Shown piece after piece: positions 19,283-26,120 of a DNA stretch of 26,120 bases (position 1 is the first letter of the stretch; every line of letters starts with the position of its first letter). Position numbers and translations under genes: made by a program. The notes under the pieces were generated by a model. The model was not told the DNA's origin. It ran no database searches and saw only the letters and a program-made list of their open reading frames with translations. Where the stretch lies: IMG/VR virus record IMGVR_UViG_3300032770_000087, positions 1-26,120 of that record. One strand, 5' to 3'. This DNA is from a virus.

Positions 19283-19458
19283 AAGAACTGGCATATAGAA
19301 GAGGGGTAGCTCATGGATTACAGGTAGGCCTTTCTATACCTGAAGATCCAAATGAACTTGAAAGAAAAATTGAAGAATGGAGACACGATTTAACAAATAA
19401 AAATGGAATACCTGGAACGCGATTTGAGAACGTTAAAATGTATTTTGACGAATACTAA
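19243..19458 (+). CDS. Small helical protein downstream of the initiator
   Basis: A 71-residue protein (MSYKLIENEVRRIEELAYRR, then 'GVAHGLQVGLSIPEDPNELE' and 'RKIEEWRHDLTN') overlapping the initiator's last 40 bases. GAGGAG lies 11 bases upstream. Helical with charged faces. Last plus-strand gene before the convergent fibre block; it may help the initiator, for example as a loader or inhibitor, but nothing in it proves that. Confidence 0.6.
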   Translation: MSYKLIENEVRRIEELAYRRGVAHGLQVGLSIPEDPNELERKIEEWRHDLTNKNGIPGTRFENVKMYFDEY

Positions 19459-19521
19459 CATGATTCCCTTCCGAAACTTTTTGACGCGAAATTTAGGCCG
19501 TTTAAAGCAGCCTGGAGGCCA

Positions 19522-20274
19522 TCAGGCAAGTAGGAAGCCACAGAAAAATGTATTGCCGTTAGCGTCGCCATCAGCTGCCACTGTTTTTGTAGATCCGTCG
19601 ATCCTGATGTTGCAAATGGCAGTATCTCCTGCGCTCATATTAGCAATGATAGATCCGGAGAAAACGTAGAGATTAGGAAAACCTCCGGTTGTGCGTACTG
19701 CTCCAGGATTTACTGTATTGAAGGGAAAGGCTTTGGCTGTAGTAAAAATATTGCAAGTGCCGATGTTATGTGCCGCTGCAATGTTTCCCATTTTAAATTG
19801 ACATTGGAGAAGATAGATTCCGGTTACGGGAGCTGTGAAAACACCAGCAGTTGTAAAATTGTTGCCTCGATCAAAAATTTTCGTTAAAGCAGTAACAGTT
19901 CCTAAGGTATAAACTGATGTATCACCAGTAACATTAAGGTCGTTAGACTCCAAAATTCCTAAAAATGCTGGTTGTAATGGTAATGTTCTTCTTCCTGAAG
20001 TATCCATTCGCCAAGTGTCATTTGTGCCTAAAGCTGTTCCTTGTGAAATAGTAAGATTGTCGCTGACACTATTATCTATTCCCATTTCCCAATTAGTTAC
20101 GCCAGAGACGTTCCAATTAATTGTAGGATCGCCGGCGGTTCCTCCACCGACCACTATAGTTTCTCGTGCAGCCGAAGAGGCCGTATTACTTGGATTAGTG
20201 ATAGTTAATGTATTTGTGACTCCAGAAATAGAAGCCCCGACGGTATTATAAATTGCGTTGTTTGCTGCTACCAT
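19522..20274 (-). CDS. Tail fibre-like protein with C1q-like C-terminal domain
   Basis: A 250-residue Thr/Asn/Gly-rich protein. The N-terminal half has a repeat widespread in phage tail proteins ('NPSNTASSAARETIVVGG', 'VSGVTNWEMGIDNSVSDN', 'ISQGTALGTNDTW'). From residue about 97 the C1q/TNF-like fold begins: 'LPLQPAFLGILES', 'IFDRGNNFTTAGVFTAPVTG', 'IYLLQCQFKMGN', ending 'GNTFFCGFLLA'. C1q-like heads trimerise and bind ligands; here probably a receptor-binding tip. Start ATG 20274 with AGGTGA. Last gene of the fibre array; it overlaps nothing. Confidence 0.75.
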   Translation of the reverse strand: MVAANNAIYNTVGASISGVTNTLTITNPSNTASSAARETIVVGGGTAGDPTINWNVSGVTNWEMGIDNSVSDNLTISQGTALGTNDTWRMDTSGRRTLPLQPAFLGILESNDLNVTGDTSVYTLGTVTALTKIFDRGNNFTTAGVFTAPVTGIYLLQCQFKMGNIAAAHNIGTCNIFTTAKAFPFNTVNPGAVRTTGGFPNLYVFSGSIIANMSAGDTAICNIRIDGSTKTVAADGDANGNTFFCGFLLA

Positions 20275-20282
20275 TTTTCACC

Positions 20283-21353
20283 TCAAGTTAAAATTAGATT
20301 TCCATCACCATCAATTACACGAAAAGTCGTATCTGCTGTTATACACAGAAGCTCTACAGTAGCAGTCGCTTCAGATGCGGCCATGGTACCTCCAGCCCCT
20401 ACTGTAGTTGAAGTAGGACCTACTAATACAGACTGACCAGCATTTTGCCCCAGTATCCAACCTCCTGCACCTTTACCGACAATTCTTATAATGCTTCCAA
20501 AGGCCGCTGTTAGTGGAAGTGTCAATTGAACTTGGGCGCCGTTATTTGTTACGTAACCGTTATTTACTGCTAATGCGGTAGGGCCAACAACTGTCACTTC
20601 TGTCCAAGCTAATCCCCCGCCTGTAGAAGTAATCGTTATCGTAGATCCTGCGCCAGAAGTTGTTGTAGAGCCAGCTCCCAAAATATTGAGATTATTTGCT
20701 GCTGGTGTTGCAGATCCTGCGTTAGCCGTAAAAGTCAAAGGCACAGTGGCGGCCGCAGTAATAGTAACGGTGGACCCTGCACCCGACGTGGTTATACCTG
20801 TGCCACCTAAAATATTTAAATTATTAGCCGCGGGTGTCGCTGACCCTGCATCCTCGGTAAATGTGGTGGGTACAGTCGCACCGGCGGTAATTGTTACAGT
20901 AGAACCGGCTCCCGAAGTTGTGATGCCTCCTGCTCCAGTAATCGTTAATGCTCCTAAGGCTGGTATTGCTGTACCTGCCATCGTCGGGAATGAAGTGGCG
21001 ACGGCACCTGTAACTCCTATAGTGACAGTATTTGTTCCTGGACTATTGGTAATGGTTATAGGAGATGTGCCGGCAATTGTTATATTACCTGCTCCATCTG
21101 GGGGGACGCTGTTTATCGAAGAAATACCGACACTTGATGCTCCCATTTGAACCCAAGTTCCAGAAGTAGCAGTGCGATCTACCATGATCCATGCTCTGTC
21201 GGCCAAATCATTTATCCAAATATCAAAGATTTGAAACTGACGAAAATCACCATTTGCACCGGATACCGGATCTCGAAGAGGATCTAGCCACTTCCTTACA
21301 GGGAAAGAGTTGGTAGCGGGGTATGTTAGGGTACTTCTATCAATAAAAGGCAT
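20283..21353 (-). CDS. Tail fibre-like protein with repeats and receptor-type C-terminal domain
   Basis: A 356-residue protein. The N-terminus ('WLDPLRDPVSGANGDFRQFQ', 'IFDIWINDLADRAWIMVDR') may attach to the tail. A central Thr/Gly-rich part holds about three 43-residue repeats (127-247, unit with GSATPAANNLNILGG and TTSGAGSTVTIT) that likely form a beta-solenoid shaft. The C-terminal 105 residues ('GLAWTEVT', 'NNGYVTNNGAQVQLTLPL', 'GGWILGQNAGQ', 'VGAGGTMAASEA') are closely similar to the end of the 23123-24355 protein. Start ATG 21353 directly abuts the stop of the upstream gene. Confidence 0.75.
   Translation of the reverse strand: MPFIDRSTLTYPATNSFPVRKWLDPLRDPVSGANGDFRQFQIFDIWINDLADRAWIMVDRTATSGTWVQMGASSVGISSINSVPPDGAGNITIAGTSPITITNSPGTNTVTIGVTGAVATSFPTMAGTAIPALGALTITGAGGITTSGAGSTVTITAGATVPTTFTEDAGSATPAANNLNILGGTGITTSGAGSTVTITAAATVPLTFTANAGSATPAANNLNILGAGSTTTSGAGSTITITSTGGGLAWTEVTVVGPTALAVNNGYVTNNGAQVQLTLPLTAAFGSIIRIVGKGAGGWILGQNAGQSVLVGPTSTTVGAGGTMAASEATATVELLCITADTTFRVIDGDGNLILT
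20613..20975 (-). repeat. Three 129-bp coding repeats in a fibre gene
   Basis: Successive 43-residue units in the 20283-21353 protein (GTAIPALGALTI..., GSATPAANNLNI..., GSATPAANNLNI...). At DNA level the spacing between matching positions (for example 'aaaatatt' at 20680 and 20809) is 129 bases. Synonymous differences between copies are many, so the copies are old and not a recent slippage product. Confidence 0.8.
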
Positions 21354-21644
21354 TTATTTATTTTCCGAGTCTCTTTGTGATCTATTTTTATAATCTGGTT
21401 GAGAGAAAATTAGCTCGGCTAATGCATCAGGATCTGTGGGAATAGAAGTATATCTTGATTGCAATTTTGGTTCCCATTCTCTTTTCAATCTATCAAAACA
21501 TCTCTCATATTTATGCTGAATAATATAAGCAGCTCTTCTCTCCATATCTTCTTTAAAGATTTCGGAGAGAATATCGTTCTGTATAACTTTCTTGCGAATT
21601 TCGCTTAAGTTTAAAACTTCTTTACCATCTACATGAATTTTCAT
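21354..21644 (-). CDS. Conserved small charged phage protein between fibre genes
   Basis: ATG 21644 with TAAGGAGATAT opens a 96-residue protein (MKIHVDGKEVLNLSEIRKKV, then 'EDMERRAAYIIQHKYERCFD', 'RLKREWEPKL' and 'TSIPTDPDALAELIFSQPDY', ending KNRSQRDSENK). I recognise this as a short conserved phage protein family from its 'VLNLSE..KKVI', 'IQHKYE.C..RLK.EW.PKL' and 'DPDALAELIFSQPDY' motifs, function not known. It is helical and charged, unlike the fibre proteins around it, and may be a chaperone or assembly factor for them. A longer in-frame start lacks a ribosome binding site. Confidence 0.75.
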   Translation of the reverse strand: MKIHVDGKEVLNLSEIRKKVIQNDILSEIFKEDMERRAAYIIQHKYERCFDRLKREWEPKLQSRYTSIPTDPDALAELIFSQPDYKNRSQRDSENK

Positions 21645-21652
21645 ATATCTCC

Positions 21653-23113
21653 TTAACAAGCTAAATAACCGTACATATTAACTCTTCTATTTCCAACTGA
21701 AATGTCGGCGGTATTTCCGGCACCACCATGAACAGCATACGTTAATGTATAAGTATCGGCAGCATCCATATCTGCTAAAACTTGGTTAATATTGTACCCC
21801 AAATCTGACGCAGCTGCTACAGTTCTAGCGGGACCAATACTAATAAATCCCGAATCATACGTTGCATTACTTGTAACTATTGCAAGATCGGCAAATGTCA
21901 TTGCTGAAGTTAATTGTGCAACTATAATGTTGCCTCCAAGAACATATCTTCCAGTAACAGGAGCTGTGAATGTTCCTGATGTAACAAAATCCCCATTTTG
22001 GTCAAAGACTTCTGTCAAAGCATTTCCCGATCCAAGAGTATAAGTAGCTCCGTTTCCCGTTACGTTATTATCCCCGGTGCCTAAGAATGCTAAGAATGCA
22101 GGCTGTAGGGGATAGTTTATTTCCCCTGAAGTCGCAGCTGATATTACATTTGTAGTACCTAAGGCTGTTGAGGCTGCTAAAACAAAAGCATCTGAAGCAG
22201 AATTATCGACCCCTATGGACCAATTAGTTGTACCACTAACTGTATAAGTAGTAAAAGCATCTCCAGCGCTTGTGCCTGCGACAGTAACTTGATGAAGAGC
22301 GTTAGAGGAAGCAGTGTTTGATGTATTGCTGAGCGTCATCGATAATGTTGCGCCAGCAGCCGAATTGGAGTCTGTAATGTTTCCCGTATCATCTATCGTT
22401 ACAGTACTATTTTGAATAATTTTTCCAGTTGTGCCGTCGAATCTAGCAATAGCATTATCTGTGGCACTTCCTGGTCCAGTAACATCACCTGCTCCGGCGG
22501 GTGTAGCCCAGGTAGCATCTCCTCTCCAAAATGTGCTTGCAGATGCCGATGTACCGCTATTAAGATTTGCTACTGGTAAATTGCCTGTTACACCGTTTGC
22601 TAAGTTAACCTGATCCCAGTTTGGGTTATTCGAAGCACCCGTATTGGCTAAATATCTTGAAGATGTAGTGTTTTTTGTAAGAGCCGATATAACATTTGAA
22701 GCTGAACCATAAAACAAGTCCCCTTGAGCATTTGTGCTAGGATAGGTTGAAGAAGAAAAGCTTGGAGCCGCAGCAGCGTTAGATTGAAGAATATTTCCAG
22801 TAGTTCCAGGCCCAGCTAATATAGAAGGAACTCCGGTATTGCTCGTAACTAGCGTTCCATTGTTTGCAGTTGTAATGCCTCCAACCACGTTAGCTGAGGA
22901 TGAATATAGAATTTGGCTAACTGTAGTAGTAGTTGGATAAGTCGCTGTAGTTGCAACCCAATTAGTGCCATCTGCTCGCAAAATAGTGCCCGTCCCTGTT
23001 GCTGTTGAGGGATAGGTGGCCGTAGAAAAAGCATTATTTGTTCCAATTCCAGCACCTTGAAGTACTTTTCCACTCGCGGCTGTTGCTATATTTGAACTGT
23101 TATTTGTTACCAT
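21653..23113 (-). CDS. Long tail fibre-like protein with C1q-like end
   Basis: A 486-residue Thr/Ser/Asn-rich protein. The N-terminal half is built of tail-fibre modules, including '[18 protein letters not shown]', '[18 protein letters not shown]', '[20 protein letters not shown]' and '[13 protein letters not shown]', which occur in many phage and prophage fibres. A middle module ('[18 protein letters not shown]', '[18 protein letters not shown]') matches the N-terminal half of the 19522 protein. The C-terminus is a C1q-like domain ('[15 protein letters not shown]', '[20 protein letters not shown]'). Start ATG 23113 with TGAGGAAAT. Likely part of the host-recognition device. Confidence 0.8.
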   Translation of the reverse strand: MVTNNSSNIATAASGKVLQGAGIGTNNAFSTATYPSTATGTGTILRADGTNWVATTATYPTTTTVSQILYSSSANVVGGITTANNGTLVTSNTGVPSILAGPGTTGNILQSNAAAAPSFSSSTYPSTNAQGDLFYGSASNVISALTKNTTSSRYLANTGASNNPNWDQVNLANGVTGNLPVANLNSGTSASASTFWRGDATWATPAGAGDVTGPGSATDNAIARFDGTTGKIIQNSTVTIDDTGNITDSNSAAGATLSMTLSNTSNTASSNALHQVTVAGTSAGDAFTTYTVSGTTNWSIGVDNSASDAFVLAASTALGTTNVISAATSGEINYPLQPAFLAFLGTGDNNVTGNGATYTLGSGNALTEVFDQNGDFVTSGTFTAPVTGRYVLGGNIIVAQLTSAMTFADLAIVTSNATYDSGFISIGPARTVAAASDLGYNINQVLADMDAADTYTLTYAVHGGAGNTADISVGNRRVNMYGYLAC

Positions 23114-23122
23114 ATTTCCTCA

Positions 23123-24355
23123 TTAAGCCACAGTAATATTTCCCATTGAATTAAATACTATCCAGACTGAATTTGCAGAAGTATTAGATGCCACAGCATA
23201 AATGCAGTCATTTGCATTGGTCGAAGCTAAACTTCCTCCTGCTCCAACACTAGTTGCGGATGATCCTATTTTTATTTGTTGGTTTGCATTTTGTGCAAGA
23301 GTCCATGAGCCTTGTACACCGGCGATGACAAACACATCTCCCACGGTAGAAGCAGCAGGAAGGGTAAATGCAACACCCCCTCCTCTATTAGCTAAATATC
23401 CATTACCAGCAACAATTGTTTGTGTAGCTCCTGTTACATCTGTCCAAACTAGTCCACCTCCTGCTGCTCCTGTAGCAGCAATCGATATACTGTTTGATCC
23501 ATTGGTAATAGATATACCTGCACCAGCTGTCAAAGTTGCTGCTGCCGGAGCTCCAGCAGTTGAACCAATCAAAACTTTTCCATCTGTAGCCATTGAAACA
23601 AAGCTTGGTACACCAGTTGTGCTGGTGATTAATGTGGCCTGGTTTGCGGTTGTAATTTCAGAAATAGTGTTGTTTGCAGAGGAATATAGGATTCTGTTGA
23701 TAGTAGTGGTAATTGGATAAGTTGCAGTGCTGAATCCAGGATCTGAACCAACACCGTTAGATTGTAGAACGCATCCGGTAGAGGCGACTGGTCCAACTGT
23801 GCTTATTGCAGATGTAGCATTACCTATTAAAACAGCATGTTGAGTTAATGAGGTAGAGCTCGTCCCACCATTAGCTACCGCGATTGTGGTTCCGTTCCAA
23901 ACACCGGCTGAAATTGTCCCTGTACCACCGCTATTTACTACCAAGCCACCTATGTTGGCAGCGTAATTTGTTGAGCCGAAAGTAGGAGATGTTACATATA
24001 ACCCATAGCCAGTAGTCACTGTTCCTAATCCAGCTTGCGTACCTGAGGCAATGTATAAGCCATAACCATTGGTTATTGTTACACCAACGGGAGGAGTAAA
24101 AGTAGGATAAAGGCCAATTGATGCGCAATTTACTACGTTTGCGGAAGGTCTAAAATCTGCATCTACAAATATTCCGTCTGCATCAGCGCCAGTAGAAACG
24201 TTTGAGCCAGTTACCCATGTCCCGATACGATTTGTAGCATTAACATATAGAGCTGAAGTAACGGCAGCTGCACCCACCCCTACAGCGCTAAACTGCCCTG
24301 TATTTTGGACAACGTTTCCTATAGTTGGAGGAGAACTAAGTTTTACATATGCCAT
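23123..24355 (-). CDS. Tail fibre-like protein, 410 residues
   Basis: Begins MAYVKLSSPPTIGNVVQNTG with TAGGAATAATTT upstream. N-terminal part (residues 1-150) has a repeat of 'ITNGYGLYIASGTQAG' and 'VTTGYGLYVTSPTFGS', typical of tail-spike-like beta-prisms. It is followed by the widespread module 'GVWNGTTIAVANGGTSST' and 'AVLIGNATSAISTVG', then 'INRILYSSANNTISEITTAN', similar to the 21653 protein. The C-terminal 110 residues ('GLVWTDVTGATQ', 'AGNGYLANRGGGVAFTLPAA', 'GSWTLAQNANQQIKIGSS') repeat the receptor-type domain of the 20283 protein. Probably a trimeric fibre. Confidence 0.78.
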   Translation of the reverse strand: MAYVKLSSPPTIGNVVQNTGQFSAVGVGAAAVTSALYVNATNRIGTWVTGSNVSTGADADGIFVDADFRPSANVVNCASIGLYPTFTPPVGVTITNGYGLYIASGTQAGLGTVTTGYGLYVTSPTFGSTNYAANIGGLVVNSGGTGTISAGVWNGTTIAVANGGTSSTSLTQHAVLIGNATSAISTVGPVASTGCVLQSNGVGSDPGFSTATYPITTTINRILYSSANNTISEITTANQATLITSTTGVPSFVSMATDGKVLIGSTAGAPAAATLTAGAGISITNGSNSISIAATGAAGGGLVWTDVTGATQTIVAGNGYLANRGGGVAFTLPAASTVGDVFVIAGVQGSWTLAQNANQQIKIGSSATSVGAGGSLASTNANDCIYAVASNTSANSVWIVFNSMGNITVA

Positions 24356-24364
24356 AAATTATTC

Positions 24365-25159
24365 CTAATAGGCCTCGTAGCTTGTTCCGTTAAAAATGAA
24401 GTTCGTAGCCTGGAAAGCCGAATTAATAACAAATGTTGTTGCTCCATCGATTGTAACTACTCCGCCAACTGTCGTAACAGTAATCGGATTTGCAAGCGAA
24501 GTACCAGCTCGATCTTTAACTACAAAAACTCTTCCTGTTGTCGGAGCGTTGGGAAGTTGGATAGTAATTGCGCCTCCTGAAGAATCAACTCCCATATATT
24601 GATCGGCCGGGAGGACAATGTAAGGAGTCGAATTTACAAGCGTGTAAGTAAAACCCGAACCTCCAGTATTTGAGATCGTAATAGTTCCAGGGCCATTGGT
24701 GATACCTATACCAGCTCCAGCTGTCAAAGTATTCAATACGGGTGTAAGGCCTGTTGATCCAATTAAAACTTGACCATCTGTAGGAGCAGCCGTCCAAGAA
24801 ATTGCAGAAGAATTCCCCGCTCCGATAGGTAAAGCAAATTGTGTTTGTGTACCCAACTTAGCTTTTAAGTCGTCGGAAGTAATAGCTTTAGCTGTGTCTG
24901 TTCCCGCAATAGCTTCAGCATTCGTAGCTAATTGAATAGTTCCTATTTGAGTTGTAGAAGATTGTAATGCAATGATGTTGATTTGATTAGTAGCTGGGGT
25001 ACCAACAGTTGTGATACCCATAGTCGTATTGGCGAGAAGATTGAAATTGTTAGATGCGTCTGGTCCAACTGGTCCACCAGTGTTGCCGGTAATAGTTTGG
25101 ATGGGCATTCCTGTCCCACCACCCCCACCACTGGAATTTAATGGACCACCTTGAGACAT
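24365..25159 (-). CDS. Tail fibre-like protein with Phage_fiber-type repeat
   Basis: A 264-residue protein with Gly-rich N-terminus (MSQGGPLNSSGGGGGTGMPI). It holds 'IGTIQLATNAEAIAGTDTAK' and 'AITSDDLKAKLG', the classic T4 gp37/lambda Stf-type fibre repeat, then a 'GQVLIGSTGLTPVLNTLTAG' segment similar to its neighbour and a C-terminal globular part ('YIVLPADQYMGVDSSGG', 'ITIQLPNAPTTGRVFVVK'). Start ATG 25159 shares a base with the previous stop (TAATG). Confidence 0.78.
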   Translation of the reverse strand: MSQGGPLNSSGGGGGTGMPIQTITGNTGGPVGPDASNNFNLLANTTMGITTVGTPATNQINIIALQSSTTQIGTIQLATNAEAIAGTDTAKAITSDDLKAKLGTQTQFALPIGAGNSSAISWTAAPTDGQVLIGSTGLTPVLNTLTAGAGIGITNGPGTITISNTGGSGFTYTLVNSTPYIVLPADQYMGVDSSGGAITIQLPNAPTTGRVFVVKDRAGTSLANPITVTTVGGVVTIDGATTFVINSAFQATNFIFNGTSYEAY

Positions 25160-25503
25160 TAGACGCCTCCGATAGCACTCACGACTTCAACCCAAACTGA
25201 GCCGCTAGTCGGAGCTCCCGATACCTGCTTTGCGTAAAATTGTGTTCCTACTGAAAGAAATAGACCATCATTCTGAATTCTATTAGTTGAAAAATCAAAC
25301 AAAACGAATCCATTAACGGCCATCCTAATATGATTGGTTGTGCCATCTATAGAAAAATAAATTTCTGCATTAGTAGAATTAGATATTCTAACTATTCGAG
25401 CATGATCTGTAAGGGGAGCACCGACTGGAGCATAAGCTCCAGAAATTCCTCCAAATGCCAGTTCTCGAACTGCATCAAATTGCGCCTTTGTTCCAAATGC
25501 CAT
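25159..25503 (-). CDS. Small virion-associated protein, 114 residues
   Basis: Starts MAFGTKAQFDAVRELAFGGI with a perfect AAGGAGAAAA site at ATG 25503; an earlier in-frame start at 25572 overlaps the upstream fibre gene and is rejected. A beta-rich protein with 'AEIYFSIDGTTNHIRMAVNG' and 'FLSVGTQFYAKQVSG', ending 'VWVEVVSAIGGV'. It has the compact beta-sandwich feel of small virion proteins. No confident family call. Confidence 0.65.
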   Translation of the reverse strand: MAFGTKAQFDAVRELAFGGISGAYAPVGAPLTDHARIVRISNSTNAEIYFSIDGTTNHIRMAVNGFVLFDFSTNRIQNDGLFLSVGTQFYAKQVSGAPTSGSVWVEVVSAIGGV

Positions 25504-25511
25504 TTTTCTCC

Positions 25512-26120
25512 TTAGCCGATTAAGTGTCCACAGAAATACGATGTTCTTGTAGCGCCGCCTAAAATATCGCACGTCGCTGCAGCTTCACCGCTTACTACAA
25601 TCGTAACTGTTGCTGTATTGGTAGCAGTCATATTAGCGTATGCTGTGATGTCTACTGTTTCATCTTGTGCACCCGCAGCTTTTGTAAATGTTTTAGTATA
25701 TGTAGCTAAGGTAGTTACAATAGAGATCACAAATGTAGTTGCAATTGTACAGCCTGTGATTGCTACTTGGGCATGAAGGTTATATAGCCCAGTTACACCC
25801 GCAGTGAAAGTACCGTTTGTATTAAATCCGCCATCTCTATCATAAACTTCTGTAAGAGCATCCGTACCGAGTGTGTAAGATGTGCCGTCACCGGTTTTAT
25901 TAACCGCAGTAGCTGCTAAATAACCTAAGAATGCTGGAGAAGTTGTTTTAAGAACATTTCCTACTAAGGTTAAATTGCCGGTACCAGAGTTTATCGTAGT
26001 AGCAGAAGTGGTATTTGTTGAGCCGATTGTTACAGTATTGGCTCCAGCGCCAGTTGCCAAAGTAACCGTTTTACCGCCAGTAGAGTTGGCGATGTTAATT
26101 GTCTGAGCACCTGTACCACC
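25512..26120 (-). CDS. Tail fibre-like protein with C1q-like end, 5' end outside window
   Basis: The frame is open to the right edge; an internal TTG at 26060 is not a credible start because the same repetitive coding pattern ('GGTGAQTINIANSTGG', 'KTVTLATGAGANTVTIGSTN', 'ATTINSGTGNLTLVGN') continues to position 26120. From about 25940 down there is a C1q-like domain ('SPAFLGYLAATAVN', 'YDRDGGFNTNGTFTAGVTGL', ending 'SYFCGHLIG'). It is the third C1q-like protein of the array. Confidence 0.75.
   Translation of the reverse strand, partial: GGTGAQTINIANSTGGKTVTLATGAGANTVTIGSTNTTSATTINSGTGNLTLVGNVLKTTSPAFLGYLAATAVNKTGDGTSYTLGTDALTEVYDRDGGFNTNGTFTAGVTGLYNLHAQVAITGCTIATTFVISIVTTLATYTKTFTKAAGAQDETVDITAYANMTATNTATVTIVVSGEAAATCDILGGATRTSYFCGHLIG

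Noticed and set aside
20613-20975. Possible CRISPR array
   Set aside because: The repeats are long, in frame and have no unique spacers; they are protein-coding shaft repeats.
20686-21150. Long plus-strand frame (154 codons) antisense to a fibre gene
   Set aside because: Valine/proline-rich shadow of the Thr/Ala/Gly repeats on the other strand, without ribosome binding site.
23202-23720. 172-codon plus-strand frame antisense to a fibre gene
   Set aside because: Same low-complexity shadow effect; the minus-strand frame has a clear start site and homologous modules.

Overview
The window is part of the genome of a tailed double-stranded DNA phage, or of an integrated prophage. It is gene-dense and AT-rich, with classical AAGGAG-type ribosome binding sites. 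The packaging and head set is a P22-type portal, an N4-gp56-type major capsid protein, a coiled-coil scaffold and a PBSX-type large terminase; this suggests a short-tailed (podovirus-like) particle, but no tail tube or sheath gene is present to settle it. Sec signal peptides, an outer-membrane beta-barrel candidate and a lipoprotein point to a Gram-negative host. The host cannot be named from this sequence. No integrase, lysis enzyme, DNA polymerase or tRNA is visible.

Layout. Minus strand 1-3054: a partial conserved gene, a strong terminator, a structural protein, major capsid protein and scaffold, driven by a sigma-70-like promoter near 3141-3169. Plus strand 3243-4275: two exported proteins (beta-barrel candidate and small secreted helical protein) closed by a terminator; this looks like a moron inserted between head genes. 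Minus strand 4288-8830: HNH endonuclease, portal, then a tightly overlapped run of small genes, several very lysine-rich, ending in a tiny lipoprotein and a hypothetical protein. Plus strand 9020-10562: seven small early-type genes, four of them cysteine-rich zinc-ribbon candidates. Minus strand 10516-13536: small terminase, small hypotheticals, an XRE-type HTH protein and large terminase.

The 13537-13803 gap holds a well-formed candidate small RNA (extended -10 promoter, three hairpins, U7 terminator) and a second promoter/operator for plus-strand small genes (13804-14715). Minus strand 14706-16093: a Cro-like repressor, a RusA-type Holliday junction resolvase and small proteins. It is divergent, across an operator region with a perfect TGTCTA-GG-TAGACA palindrome, from the plus-strand recombination/replication block: ERF annealing protein, YqaJ exonuclease, a strong terminator, a 430-bp hairpin-rich non-coding stretch with a switch-like set of competing helices, then a replication initiator with lambda-O-like architecture. 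The initiator gene carries tandem 23-bp iterons followed by an AT-rich tract, a candidate origin.

Minus strand 19522-26120 is an array of modular tail-fibre or receptor-binding genes. Three end in C1q-like domains and two in a second shared C-terminal domain. The array runs off the right end of the window.

The best candidates for undescribed biology are the small RNA at 13627-13703, the competing-helix leader at 18256-18361, the iteron origin, the exported moron pair, and the start-region duplications flanking accessory genes at both portal and large terminase.
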